A stretch of 64,000 bases of DNA from Pseudomonas wuhanensis (GCF_030687395.1 NZ_CP117430.1:1674001-1738000), one strand, 5' to 3'. Shown: positions 1 through 8,210, counted from the first letter of the stretch. Made by a program: numbers and translations. The notes: generated by a model not told the origin, from the letters alone.

Positions 1-144
1 GAGCAGGAAAAGAGAGGGCTTGAACATGCGTCACTCCATGAACAGCGAGGAGCAGGTGCTGAAAACCTGCTGAAACGCTTGATCCAGACACGTGCAAGCA
101 TACCGACGAATGTTCGGCATCGAGGGCCGTTCGTCGATTTTTGA
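1..144 (+). CDS. Possible 3' end of an unidentified gene
   Basis: Frame 1 is open from the window edge to a TGA at 142-144, giving 47 residues that end in GPFVDF. The stretch is rich in Arg, Glu and Gln and shows no motif I recognise. An open frame this short at an edge can occur by chance, so this is only a candidate tail of a gene starting upstream. Between 145 and 236 I see nothing else. Confidence 0.25.
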   Translation, partial: EQEKRGLEHASLHEQRGAGAENLLKRLIQTRASIPTNVRHRGPFVDF

Positions 145-236
145 AATATTGATTTGTTTTATGGGGTATTGCGGGAGGGTTCCAGTCCAAGCGCTTCGAA
201 GCTCAAAGCGCTTAGGGACCAGTTAACGCGGGGGAA

Positions 237-425
237 TTACTTCTTGCCCAGCGTGATCTGCTTGGACGGGCCGAACGTCTGGCCGCTGACGCCTTTGGCA
301 ATTTGCTGGATCTCGCCGCCAGACTTCAGGAACGCAGCGATCTGGTTGTTGATCGATTCGCTGGTTTCAACGGCTGGAGCTGGCTTTGCTTTGCTGTTGG
401 ATGCTTTTACACGCATGGCGGCCAT
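237..425 (-). CDS. Small conserved-type hypothetical protein, 62 aa
   Basis: A short basic protein whose first half is rich in Lys, Ala and Pro (RVKASNSKAKPAPA) and whose second half has an amphipathic segment (SINNQIAAFLKSGGEIQQIA) and a basic tail ending in LGKK. The frame is open further upstream, but ATG 425 follows an AGG at short spacing and a second ATG at 416 is also possible (59 aa). No transmembrane segment or signal peptide is seen. The composition suggests a nucleic-acid or ribosome-associated peptide, but that is a guess from charge only. Function unknown. Confidence 0.55.
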   Translation of the reverse strand: MAAMRVKASNSKAKPAPAVETSESINNQIAAFLKSGGEIQQIAKGVSGQTFGPSKQITLGKK

Positions 426-776
426 TAACCTGTAGAAATTAACTTGGCCAGGCATCGTACAGGAAATACTTGACAATTGCTTGGTAAATATCCTCCCGAA
501 ATACACATTGGAGCAACGCAATTTATCGCAAGTTATTATTCGCAATGTTCCCCTAAGCTGCTGTTTTAACTAAGAACTCAAGTGAGGATAAAGCGCTTTT
601 GGGATGGGCTGGCGAGGGGGAGGAACAGCCGAACGGCCTGACGAGCGGCCAAATGCACGCGGCAAAACCCAGGAAAATTAAGGCCTTCGACGGATTTTCT
701 TGCGCCATCGGGCCGGCCGCCGAACGCCGCCCGCAAAACCGGGTAGAATGCCGCCCACGCAATGAGGGTATTGGAC
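426..776. other. Intergenic region between divergent genes
   Basis: This stretch separates the small minus-strand gene from the S1-domain gene. It holds a TAGAAT at 744-749 that could be the -10 box for the gene starting at 777; no convincing -35 box was found. Short open frames here lack ribosome binding sites and overlap each other on both strands, so none is called. Confidence 0.4.
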
Positions 777-1613
777 ATGGCTTTAGTCGGGCGCTACAAC
801 AGTTTGCAAGTGGTTAAACACACTAACTTCGGTTTATATCTGGACGGTGGCGCGGATGGCGAAATCCTTCTGCCTAATCGTTATATCCCCAAAGATATTC
901 CCAGCGAAGATGAAGACTGGCTCAACGTTTTTATTTATCTGGACAGCGATGACAAACTTATCGCTACCACCGAAAAGCCGAAAGTTCAGGTCGGTGAATT
1001 TGCCAGTTTGAAAGTCGTTGAAGTCAACAGCATCGGCGTGTTCCTGGATTGGGGTTTGCCGAAGGATCTGCTGCTGCCGTATTCCGAAGAAAAGCGCCAG
1101 ATGACGGCCGGCGAGTATGTCGTGGTGCATGTCTACCTCGACAAACACACGCGACGCATCACCGCGACGGCGCGTCTGGACCGCTACCTGGACAAGACCC
1201 CGGCCAACTACACTCCTGGCCAGGAAGTTGATTTGCTGGTGGCCGAAGCGACCGATATGGGCTTCAAGGCAATCATCAACAACAAGCATTGGGGCCTGAT
1301 CCACAAGAACGAAATCTTCAAGTTCATGCGCGCCGGTAAAGAAGAGAAGGGCTTTATCAAAGAAGTCCGCGCCGACGGCAAGATCAGCCTGAGCCTGCAA
1401 CCGGTGGGCGAAGAAGCCGCCACCAGTCTGAACTCGAAGATTCTCGCCAAGTTGCGCGACAACAACGGCACCCTGCCAGTCAGCGACAAGAGCGACCCGA
1501 CCCTGATCAGCAGTATGTTCGGCGTCAGCAAGGGCAACTTCAAAAAGGCCATCGGTGCGTTGTACAAGAACGGCCAGATCGTCATTCACGCTGATCGTAT
1601 CGAACTCAGCTGA
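777..1613 (+). CDS. CvfB-type S1 RNA-binding protein
   Basis: A 278-residue protein of the CvfB/YitL family, cytoplasmic proteins with tandem S1-like OB folds followed by a winged-helix domain. Repeated S1-like units are visible: an N-terminal one (GLYLDGGADGEILLP), a second (GVFLDWGLPKDLLLPYSE) and a third (MGFKAIINNKHWGLIHKNEI), then a C-terminal helical region (SMFGVSKGNFKKAIGALYK) that fits the winged helix. The length matches the family. ATG 777 is preferred over an in-frame ATG 15 bases upstream because GAGGG at 764-768 sits 8 bases before it. In Gram-positive bacteria the family affects virulence factor expression; the role in Pseudomonas is not known to me. Confidence 0.85.
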   Translation: MALVGRYNSLQVVKHTNFGLYLDGGADGEILLPNRYIPKDIPSEDEDWLNVFIYLDSDDKLIATTEKPKVQVGEFASLKVVEVNSIGVFLDWGLPKDLLLPYSEEKRQMTAGEYVVVHVYLDKHTRRITATARLDRYLDKTPANYTPGQEVDLLVAEATDMGFKAIINNKHWGLIHKNEIFKFMRAGKEEKGFIKEVRADGKISLSLQPVGEEAATSLNSKILAKLRDNNGTLPVSDKSDPTLISSMFGVSKGNFKKAIGALYKNGQIVIHADRIELS

Positions 1614-1633
1614 CCTTACACCGGCCCCTGTAA

Positions 1634-1674
1634 GAGCTGCCGCAGGTTGCGATCTTTTGACTCGCAGCCTGCGG
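1634..1674. repeat. Dispersed repeat with imperfect hairpin
   Basis: The segment GAGCTGCCGCAGGTTGCGAT followed by CTTTTGA is a dispersed Pseudomonas intergenic repeat; a second, partial copy lies at 27581-27610. CCGCAGG (1640-1646) pairs with CCTGCGG (1668-1674), and TGCG with CGCA, so it can fold. No T-run follows, so it is probably not a simple terminator. Confidence 0.6.
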
Positions 1675-1760
1675 TAAGCGTCGGGCGCAAACTCCTCGGT
1701 TCACCACAAATCCAATGTGGGCCTGCTCGCGATTGACTGCGCAGCAGTCATCCATCTCTG

Positions 1761-1926
1761 TTGTATACATAAAACCCTGCACCGTTTGCAGGCGCTGACG
1801 CCCTGTTCATGGGCATTACCACCCCCTCTACGTCCTAAATGCTTTGCTCTGAACAGAGTTTAAAGGCTGATCTGTCACACCTTTAGTTCGTATGGCACGC
1901 ATTCTGCGTAGCAACTCGTATACAAA
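1761..1926. promoter_or_regulatory. Paired GTATAC palindromes, possible operator
   Basis: Two GTATAC cores, at 1763-1768 (within TTGTATACAT) and 1918-1923 (within CGTATACAAA), flank the sigma-54 promoter of the NCS1 transporter gene. TTGTATACAA-like palindromes are typical of GntR/FadR-type operators. The second copy would overlap the transcription start. The regulator is not encoded nearby; the assignment is inference. Confidence 0.35.
1893..1908 (+). promoter_or_regulatory. Sigma-54 (-24/-12) promoter of the NCS1 gene
   Basis: TGGCACGCATTCTGCG matches the RpoN consensus TGGCACGN4TTGC: the GG (1894-1895) and GC (1906-1907) doublets are 10 bases apart, with CTGC in place of TTGC. The predicted start is near 1919, about 85 bases before the coding start. 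RpoN control fits a nitrogen-source transporter activated by NtrC or a dedicated activator. Confidence 0.65.
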
Positions 1927-2003
1927 CCATGCCAGCTCCCGTACGCAGTGTGGTCGCCACATCAATCTCGGGGGCCGCGCCTGTACTTTCGAGGAGCCCT
2001 GCG

Positions 2004-3449
2004 ATGACCGAGCAATTGCCCAACGGCTACAGCCCACGCCTGTATAACCAGGACCTGGGGCCGCTGCCGCAGAAATGGAATTGGTACAACATCTTTGCCT
2101 TCTGGATGAGTGACGTACACAGCGTCGGTGGCTATGTGTTCGCCGCCAGTTTGTTTGCGCTGGGGCTGGCCAGTTGGCAGGTGTTGATTGCCTTGCTGGG
2201 CGGGATTTGCATCGTGCAGTTGATTGCCAACCTAGTGGCTAAACCGAGCCAACAGGCGGCGGTGCCGTATCCGGTGATCTGCCGACTGGCGTTCGGGGTG
2301 TTCGGGGCGAATATTCCTGCGGTCATTCGCGGCCTGATCGCGGTGGCCTGGTACGGGATTCAGACGTACCTGGCGTCCAGTGCCCTGATCATCGTCGTGC
2401 TGCGGTTTTTCCCTTCAATGGCGGCCTACGCCGAACCGCACTTTGCCGGTTTGTCCTACCTTGGCTGGTTCGGTTTCCTCAGCCTGTGGTTCGTCCAGGC
2501 GCTGGTGTTCTGGACTGGCATGGAGTCGATCCGCCGCTTCATCGACTGGGCCGGCCCGGTGGTCTACGGCGTGATGTTCCTGCTCGCCGGCTGGATCGTC
2601 TGGCAGGCCGGCTGGAGCAACATCAGTTTCACTCTCGCGGAAAAGTCTCTGTCTGGCTGGGAAGCCTTCGGCCAAGTGATCGTGGCAACGGCGTTGGTGG
2701 TGTCGTACTTTTCCGGTCCGACCCTGAACTTCGGCGATTTCAGTCGCTACTGCCGCAGCATGAACGACGTGCGACGCGGCAATTTCTGGGGCTTGCCGGT
2801 GAATTTTCTGGCGTTCTCACTGGTGACCGTGGTGATCGTTTCCGGCACCTTGCCGGTGTTCGGTGAAATGCTTCACGACCCGATCGCCACCGTGGCGCGC
2901 ATCGACAACAGCGTGGCGGTGCTGCTTGGCGCCTTTGCCTTCGTTACGGCGACCATTGGTATCAATATCGTCGCCAATTTCGTGTCCCCGGCGTTCGACT
3001 TCGCCAACGTCGCCCCGAGCAAAATCAGCTGGCGCGCCGGCGGCATGATCGCCGCCGTGGCTTCGATTTTCATCACCCCGTGGAACCTGTTCAACAACCC
3101 CGAAGTGATTCACTACACCCTCGACGTGCTGGCGGCATTCATCGGGCCGCTGTTCGGGATTCTGCTGGTGGATTACTACCTGATCAAAAAACAGCAGATC
3201 GACGTCGATGCACTGTTCAACGACGGCCCGAGCGGGCGTTATTACTACAGCGGCGGGGTTAACTGGACGGCGGTCAAGGCGTTGATTCCGGCCACCCTGA
3301 TGGGCGTAGCGATCACGTTCATTCCAGTCCTGCAGCCGATGGCCAACTTCGCTTGGTTTACCGGCTGCTTCCTTGGCGGCGCCCTGTTTTTCGCGCTGGC
3401 CAAGCGCGAGCAGGCACAGCAGTCGGCGGCGCTGGTCATAGCGGGATGA
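2004..3449 (+). CDS. NCS1 family nucleobase/allantoin-type permease
   Basis: A 481-residue inner-membrane protein with about twelve hydrophobic segments and NCS1 (nucleobase:cation symporter-1) hallmarks: LYNQDLGPLPQKWNWYNIFA at the start, then NLVAKPSQQAAVPYPV, GDFSRYCR and TPWNLFNNP. The family imports purines, pyrimidines, allantoin or hydantoins with H+ or Na+. ATG 2004 is chosen because GAGGAG (1991-1996) lies 7 bases upstream; an in-frame ATG at 1929 has no such site. The gene stands alone behind a sigma-54 promoter and is followed by a terminator. Substrate cannot be read from sequence. Confidence 0.85.
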   Translation: MTEQLPNGYSPRLYNQDLGPLPQKWNWYNIFAFWMSDVHSVGGYVFAASLFALGLASWQVLIALLGGICIVQLIANLVAKPSQQAAVPYPVICRLAFGVFGANIPAVIRGLIAVAWYGIQTYLASSALIIVVLRFFPSMAAYAEPHFAGLSYLGWFGFLSLWFVQALVFWTGMESIRRFIDWAGPVVYGVMFLLAGWIVWQAGWSNISFTLAEKSLSGWEAFGQVIVATALVVSYFSGPTLNFGDFSRYCRSMNDVRRGNFWGLPVNFLAFSLVTVVIVSGTLPVFGEMLHDPIATVARIDNSVAVLLGAFAFVTATIGINIVANFVSPAFDFANVAPSKISWRAGGMIAAVASIFITPWNLFNNPEVIHYTLDVLAAFIGPLFGILLVDYYLIKKQQIDVDALFNDGPSGRYYYSGGVNWTAVKALIPATLMGVAITFIPVLQPMANFAWFTGCFLGGALFFALAKREQAQQSAALVIAG

Positions 3450-3526
3450 CGCAAGCGGCGATTTAAAGGTCTTTTGCAGACACCTTTTTCTGTCCATCTG
3501 GTTAATAATCGACGGCATAATTTTTC

Positions 3527-3570
3527 GCCCCGGCACTCTGCTCAGCCAGAAGGCCGGGGCTTTGCTTTTA
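3527..3570 (+). terminator. Rho-independent terminator after the NCS1 gene
   Basis: GCCCCGGC (3527-3534) pairs with GCCGGGGC (3553-3560), followed by TTTGCTTTTA. It lies 77 bases past the NCS1 stop and just before the EamA gene. Confidence 0.65.
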
Positions 3571-3612
3571 CTGTCGAGTCACTGCCATGGATTGTGTTGT
3601 CGAGGTGTTTCG

Positions 3613-4545
3613 GTGAGCGCCACCCGGCGTAGCGCCGATGGATTTGCCCTGCAAGTGATGGTCGGGCTGTGCCTGATCTGGGGCGTGCAACAGGTGATGA
3701 TCAAATGGGCCGCGCCCGACATCGCGCCGGTCATGCAAGCGGCGGGGCGGTCGGGTATTTCCGCGTTGCTCGTAGGATTGTTGATCTGCTGGAAGGGCGG
3801 TTGGGATCAGGTCGGTACTACCTGGCGCGGCGGCTTGCTGGCGGGAGCGTTGTTTGGTCTGGAGTTCTTCTTCATAGCCGAAGGCCTGCAATTGACCACG
3901 GCGGCGCACATGTCGGTGTTCCTCTACACCGCGCCGATTTTCACCGCGTTGGGCGTGCATTGGCTGCTGCCGAGTGAGCGTTTAAGACCGGTGCAGTGGC
4001 TGGGGATTTTTCTTGCCTTCGTCGGCATTGCCGTTGCGTTTGCCGGTGGTGTGTCGTGGGACAACCTCGACCACCGCATGCTGATGGGCGATGCGTTGGG
4101 CGTGCTGGCCGGCGCCTCATGGGGCGCAACCACCGTGGTGGTGCGCGCCTCGCGTCTGTCGGAAGCGCCGGTGACCCTGACGCTGTTTTATCAACTGATC
4201 GTCGGCTTCGTCGGCCTGCTGTTGATCGCGATCCTCAGCGGGCAGGTCACCCATGTCAGCCTGACCACTGTTGCCGTGGCCAGTGTGTTGTTCCAAGGGT
4301 TGGTGGTGTCGTTCTTCAGTTACCTGACCTGGTTCTGGCTGCTGCGCCGTTATCTGGCGGCGAACCTGGCGGTGTTTTCGTTCATGACGCCGCTGTTCGG
4401 CGTCACGTTCGGCGTGGTGCTGCTGGGCGAAGAACTGAGCCTAAACTTTGTGATCGGCGCGGTGCTGGTTCTGCTCGGAATCACTTTTGTGAGTGCAGAA
4501 CAGTGGGTCCGCCGTCGTTTGCGCAAAGCACTTGGGCAACCCTGA
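3613..4545 (+). CDS. EamA/DMT family transporter
   Basis: A 310-residue inner-membrane protein with about ten transmembrane helices arranged as two EamA repeats; the second starts near residue 160 (GDALGVLAGASWGATTVVVR). The drug/metabolite transporter superfamily usually exports amino acids or other metabolites. GTG 3613 is chosen because GAGG (3602-3605) lies 7 bases upstream; the frame is open further 5' but starts there lack a site and would add a Cys-rich tail. Its last 65 bases overlap the convergent MFS gene. Substrate unknown. Confidence 0.8.
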   Translation: MSATRRSADGFALQVMVGLCLIWGVQQVMIKWAAPDIAPVMQAAGRSGISALLVGLLICWKGGWDQVGTTWRGGLLAGALFGLEFFFIAEGLQLTTAAHMSVFLYTAPIFTALGVHWLLPSERLRPVQWLGIFLAFVGIAVAFAGGVSWDNLDHRMLMGDALGVLAGASWGATTVVVRASRLSEAPVTLTLFYQLIVGFVGLLLIAILSGQVTHVSLTTVAVASVLFQGLVVSFFSYLTWFWLLRRYLAANLAVFSFMTPLFGVTFGVVLLGEELSLNFVIGAVLVLLGITFVSAEQWVRRRLRKALGQP

Positions 4546-5671
4546 CCGGGCGTAGCAACAGGGCTCCTGCGATGAGCAAACCGCTGCCGGCGATCACCAG
4601 CGCGGGTTGCAAGCCCCCGCTGAAATGACTGCTCAGCGCGGCCAGCAACGGCCCGCTGAGCTGACCCACGGCGAAGCACGCAGTCAGCAGCCCGGCGTTG
4701 CGCTGGGTGGCATGGGGCGCCAGTTCCCGGGAGCGCTGCATCACCAGTTGCATGCAGGCCAGGAACGGCCCGCCACACAGGATCACCCCCAGCGCCAGGC
4801 CGACACCGCTGCCCAACAGGCAAGCAAACACCCCGGCGGCTTGCAGCCACAGCGTTGCCATCAGCCAATGGCGAGTGGCATTCGGGTTGTGCCGACGCAG
4901 GCTCACCAACACCACCCCGATTGCTGCCGCCAGGCCGAAGCATGGCCAGAACAGATCGGCTTGCCATTGCCCATGGAACTGCGCGCTGGCCATTTGCGAG
5001 AGGAAAGTGGCCGGGATGATGTAGCCCAAACCGTACAGACCATAAATCACCGGTAAACGTCCGACACCTTGGGTGCCCGATGTAACGGCAAGCGGTGTCG
5101 CAGAGGAAGGGCCGGCCGGCTGCGGCAGGAACGGCAGAATCCCCAGCAGCATGACCAGCCCGACACCGGCATACACCAGCCACAAGGTCGCGGACGTCTG
5201 CCCCAGCAGGTTTGAGCCCAAGGCCAATAACCCTGTCAGAAAAATCCCCAGACCCGGTCCGGCAAACACCAAGGCGCCGAGTCGCGGACGACCGGCCGCC
5301 GCTGCCAGCGGTTGGCTCAATGCGGTAATCATCACCAATACCCAGGCGCTGGCCACGCCGGTGCCGAAACGCAGCACCAGATGCGACCAGAACCCGTCGG
5401 CCCAGAACGAGGCCAGGGTCAGCAAAACACAAAGCCACAAACCGCCGAGCAGGCGCCGACGAACCTGGTCGGGGCGCCGGGCGAACATCGCGTCCACCGC
5501 GCCGACGAAGTAGCCGAGGTAGTTGGCGGCGGCAATCAGACCAGCGGCAGTCAGGTCGATCTGACCTTCGCTGAGCAAGTGGGGCAGTTGCGGCGTCAGG
5601 GCGAAACGCCCGATGCCCATGGCCATCATCAGGGCGATAAAGCTGGCGGTTAAGCGAATCAGAGGGGACAT
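4481..5671 (-). CDS. YbfB/YjiJ-type MFS transporter
   Basis: A 396-residue major facilitator protein with about twelve hydrophobic segments. The N-terminal GIGRFALTPQLPHLL and YLGYFVGA resemble the YbfB/YjiJ branch of MFS. It is divergent from a LysR gene starting 104 bases away, the usual layout for a regulator-controlled transporter, so the LysR protein probably controls it. The 3' end overlaps the convergent EamA gene by 65 bases. Substrate unknown. Confidence 0.8.
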   Translation of the reverse strand: MSPLIRLTASFIALMMAMGIGRFALTPQLPHLLSEGQIDLTAAGLIAAANYLGYFVGAVDAMFARRPDQVRRRLLGGLWLCVLLTLASFWADGFWSHLVLRFGTGVASAWVLVMITALSQPLAAAAGRPRLGALVFAGPGLGIFLTGLLALGSNLLGQTSATLWLVYAGVGLVMLLGILPFLPQPAGPSSATPLAVTSGTQGVGRLPVIYGLYGLGYIIPATFLSQMASAQFHGQWQADLFWPCFGLAAAIGVVLVSLRRHNPNATRHWLMATLWLQAAGVFACLLGSGVGLALGVILCGGPFLACMQLVMQRSRELAPHATQRNAGLLTACFAVGQLSGPLLAALSSHFSGGLQPALVIAGSGLLIAGALLLRPVRVAQVLCANDGGPTVLHSQK

Positions 5672-5775
5672 GGTCTGAGTTCCGTTTCGAGGATCAATGA
5701 CCGTCAGGCTAGGACTGATTGACTTTCTTTAAAAATGAATAATAGTGAGAAACTTGTTCTGATTTGGAGAATGGC

Positions 5776-6669
5776 GTGGAATTCAGCCAATTGCGGATCT
5801 TCCAGGCGGTGGCGGAGGAGGGCTCCATTACCCGCGCTGCTGAACGCCTGCATCGTGTGCCATCCAACCTGTCGACCCGGCTCAAGCAGCTCGAAGAGCA
5901 ACTCGGTGTCGAACTGTTCGTACGCGAGCGTCAGCGTTTGCAGTTGTCACCTGCGGGAAAAGTCCTCTTGGACTACACCGCCAAGCTGTTCGCCTTGCAC
6001 GACGAGGCCCACGCGGCGGTGCAGGGCGGGCAACCGGCCGGGGATTTTGTCCTTGGCACCATGTACAGCACCGCTGCGATTCACCTGCCAGAGCTGTTGG
6101 CGCGTTATCACCGCCGCTATCCGGCGGTGAACCTGCAAGTGCAATCGGGACCCAGCGGCGAATTGCTCGAAGGTCTGCTCACCGGACGCCTCGATGCGGC
6201 GCTGGTGGACGGCCCGCTGGAACTGGCCGGGCTCGATGGCGTGCCGTTGTGCGACGAACGGCTGGTGCTGATCAGCGAGGCCGATCATCCGCCGGTACGC
6301 AGCGCGCTGGATGTCGAAGGACGTTCGGTGTTTACGTTTCGGCAGGGCTGTTCCTATCGGATGCGTCTGGAAGCCTGGTTCGCCCATGATCACGCGGCCA
6401 TGGGCCGGGCGATGGAGATCGAGTCTTATCCGGGAATGCTCGCCTGCGTGATCGCCGGCTCCGGCGTAGCGCTGATGTCGGAGTCGATGCTCGCCAGCCT
6501 GCCGGGGCGCGAAAGTGTGGCAGTGCACCCGTTGGCCGAGCCGTTCGCCAGCGCGACCACTTGGCTGATGTGGCGCAAGGGCATGGTCGGCGCCAACCTG
6601 AATGCATGGATCGAGCAGCAGCAGGCGGTGTATCCGTCGGCAGCGATTCAGGCCCAGGCATTTGCTTGA
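5776..6669 (+). CDS. LysR family transcriptional regulator
   Basis: A 297-residue LTTR. The winged helix-turn-helix is at residues 1-60 (FQAVAEEGSITRAAERLHRV), and the rest is a periplasmic-binding-like effector domain. GTG 5776 is preferred because GGAG (5766-5769) lies 6 bases upstream; the alternative TTG at 5764 overlaps that site. It is divergent from the MFS gene and likely its regulator. The intergenic stretch carries ATTGACTTTCTTTAAAAATG, AT-rich promoter sequence. Confidence 0.8.
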   Translation: MEFSQLRIFQAVAEEGSITRAAERLHRVPSNLSTRLKQLEEQLGVELFVRERQRLQLSPAGKVLLDYTAKLFALHDEAHAAVQGGQPAGDFVLGTMYSTAAIHLPELLARYHRRYPAVNLQVQSGPSGELLEGLLTGRLDAALVDGPLELAGLDGVPLCDERLVLISEADHPPVRSALDVEGRSVFTFRQGCSYRMRLEAWFAHDHAAMGRAMEIESYPGMLACVIAGSGVALMSESMLASLPGRESVAVHPLAEPFASATTWLMWRKGMVGANLNAWIEQQQAVYPSAAIQAQAFA

Positions 6670-6680
6670 ACGAACGTCCA

Positions 6681-6694
6681 AGGATTTGGATCAA
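6681..6694 (+). promoter_or_regulatory. Possible ANR/FNR box
   Basis: AGGATTTGGATCAA compared with TTGATN4ATCAA has a perfect right half and a left half matching at three of five bases. It lies about 115 bases before the PA1414-like ORF. A TATTAT at 6747-6752 could be a -10 box, though spacing to the box is longer than for a class II site. The P. aeruginosa PA1414 locus is induced by Anr, which makes the match of interest. Confidence 0.4.
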
Positions 6695-6809
6695 TTCAGT
6701 AACAGATCATTGCGATGTTGGACGAGCATTGCGTAGGACTTCGGACTATTATCAGTGCGAAGGGGCTACAGAACTTCGGCCGCTCGGCACGACCCTGAAG
6801 GGGGGCATC

Positions 6810-6938
6810 ATGAAAGAGAAAATCCAAAACTGGCTGCATGACCTGGGTGTCGCACTCGGTTTGATCGAACCGCCTCTGCAACCCATACCAATTCGCACTG
6901 ACGACGAACAACGTCGCCGCCAGCAGCGCCGCCGGTAA
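6810..6938 (+). CDS. PA1414-like short ORF, 42 aa
   Basis: A short ORF coding for an amphipathic start (MKEKIQNWLHDLGVALGLIE), a proline turn (PPLQPIPI) and an Arg-rich tail (RRRQQRRR). ATG 6810 has a strong AAGGGGGGC upstream. I recognise it as like the P. aeruginosa PA1414 family; nearby genes also follow the PA1414-PA1422 order. In P. aeruginosa that locus has been described as yielding the low-oxygen-induced small RNA SicX, so a function at RNA level is possible here as well. Both the good ribosome binding site and the sensible peptide favour translation. Homology is from memory and not tested. Confidence 0.65.
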   Translation: MKEKIQNWLHDLGVALGLIEPPLQPIPIRTDDEQRRRQQRRR

Positions 6939-6953
6939 GTCTGGCAAATCACC

Positions 6954-7084
6954 TGTGGCGAGGGAGCTTGCTCCCGCTGGGGCGCGTATCGGCCCCATTC
7001 ATCGCCACTCAGGTGGGTCAGGTTGAGCGCGAGTGCAGCTTGCGATTGCTGCGCAATCGAGCGGGAGCAAGCTCCCTCGCCACA
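6954..7084. repeat. REPIN-like inverted pair (TGTGGCGAG type)
   Basis: TGTGGCGAGGGAGCTTGCTC at the left end returns as its complement (GAGCAAGCTCCCTCGCCACA) at the right end. The arms are about 25 bases with roughly 80 bases between. Copies of the same family lie at 36600-36691, and a related TGTGGGAGC family is elsewhere in the window. Such pairs are mobilised in trans by RAYT transposases in Pseudomonas. Confidence 0.8.
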
Positions 7085-7124
7085 GAGGTTCATTCGGTCC
7101 ATCGGATGTATTTAGCAATCCGTT

Positions 7125-7376
7125 TCAATACCGCCCGATCTCAATCAAAAACCGGCTCAAGTCGTCGACGGTCGTCGCGGTCTTGAGCATCCGGTCTTCT
7201 TCGGCGGTAGATGCCGTCAAACCCAGCTGATCCTCCAGATGGAAGATCAGTTCTTCAATATCTTCTCTATCCAACCCCAACTGCACTAGATGAGTGTTGT
7301 CGTCGAAGTCATCCCGGCCCTCCAGCAGGCGGCTGATGAAGTGGTGCACGGCTGTACGAACGGCGTCTCTGGTCAT
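7125..7376 (-). CDS. Acyl-carrier-like protein lacking the carrier serine
   Basis: An 83-residue acidic protein with the length and four-helix pattern of acyl carrier proteins. The region that normally reads LGxDSLDxVEL here reads LGLDREDIEEL (residues 33-43), so the serine that takes 4'-phosphopantetheine is Arg37. It therefore cannot be a normal carrier; a structural or regulatory role is more likely. The gene ends on the same strand as the MBL hydrolase gene, 55 bases upstream, and may be co-transcribed with it. The upstream ribosome binding site is weak. Confidence 0.7.
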   Translation of the reverse strand: MTRDAVRTAVHHFISRLLEGRDDFDDNTHLVQLGLDREDIEELIFHLEDQLGLTASTAEEDRMLKTATTVDDLSRFLIEIGRY

Positions 7377-7431
7377 GGTTGTTCTTCGAGGGCGTTATTG
7401 TTGTTGTCCCTGGTGCTGAGTACAGCAGGCT

Positions 7432-8157
7432 TCAGGCGTGCCGACGCTGCCACTCGTCTATCATCTTGCGCAAATACTCCCCGGAAAAACTCCCGAAATG
7501 CCCGCCGTGCACCGTGCGGATCGGCAGCGCGCGCAAGCGTTGCAGGCTGCGGGCGTAGTCGTCGAGGTTGGAGTGGTAGGCGTTTTCGATCAGTGGCCCG
7601 TCGTAAATGATGTCGCCGCTGAACAGGGTTTCGGTCGCCGCCTCAAACAGGCTGATGCCGCCCGGTGAATGCCCTGGCGTGTGCAGCACTTGCAGGACTC
7701 GATTACCGAGATCGAGCACGTCGCCTTCTTCGATCAAACCCGTGGCCGGTGCGGCTTTGACTTGGTATTCGGCGTAGCACAACGGGCAGTCGGGGTGAGC
7801 CTCGAACATGTCATCACCGACGAAAGCCTTGCTCAGGGTGTTGTCGCCGTCGGGTTCGGCAAGGATCTGTGCTTCGGCCGGGTGTACCAGCCGTTCGGGG
7901 AATTCGTGATGCCCGGCGATGTGGTCGAAGTGGCAATGGCTGGCCACCGCCACCAGTGGTCGTTCGGTGATCCACGGCAACTGCTCGCGCAGGCTGACCA
8001 GCCCGGAACCGCTGTCCAGCAGCAAATCCTTGTCACGCCCCTGAATGTGCCAGAGGTTGCAGCGGTAAAAAGGCCGAATGTAAGGCTCGTGAATCAGGCG
8101 TATACCGTCGCTGAACTGTTTGACCTCGAACCACTGATCGCGGCTGACGATCTTCAT
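7432..8157 (-). CDS. MBL-fold metallo-hydrolase
   Basis: A 241-residue metallo-beta-lactamase-fold enzyme. The metal motif HxHxDH is at residues 74-79 (HCHFDH), followed by HTPGHSPGG and by GDIIYDG with its metal-bridging Asp. GGAG lies 8 bases before ATG 8157. No signal peptide. The family covers glyoxalases, lactonases and other hydrolases, and the substrate cannot be read here. A similar gene lies at this place in the P. aeruginosa PA1414-gbu region as I recall. Confidence 0.8.
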   Translation of the reverse strand: MKIVSRDQWFEVKQFSDGIRLIHEPYIRPFYRCNLWHIQGRDKDLLLDSGSGLVSLREQLPWITERPLVAVASHCHFDHIAGHHEFPERLVHPAEAQILAEPDGDNTLSKAFVGDDMFEAHPDCPLCYAEYQVKAAPATGLIEEGDVLDLGNRVLQVLHTPGHSPGGISLFEAATETLFSGDIIYDGPLIENAYHSNLDDYARSLQRLRALPIRTVHGGHFGSFSGEYLRKMIDEWQRRHA

Positions 8158-8173
8158 AAGTGATTCTCCAGAC

Positions 8174-8210
8174 GAAAAAAAACGGGTGTGGCAACCGACG
8201 CCACACCCGT
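8174..8210 (-). terminator. Rho-independent terminator of the gbu-linked transport genes
   Basis: ACGGGTGTGGC (8182-8192) pairs perfectly with GCCACACCCGT (8200-8210). Read on the minus strand it is followed by eight T, so it ends the transcript of the symporter gene that stops at 8242. Confidence 0.85.

Noticed and set aside
6940..7124. CRISPR-like look of repeated palindromic ends
   Set aside because: Only a single inverted pair, with no regular spacers; it is a REPIN-like element.
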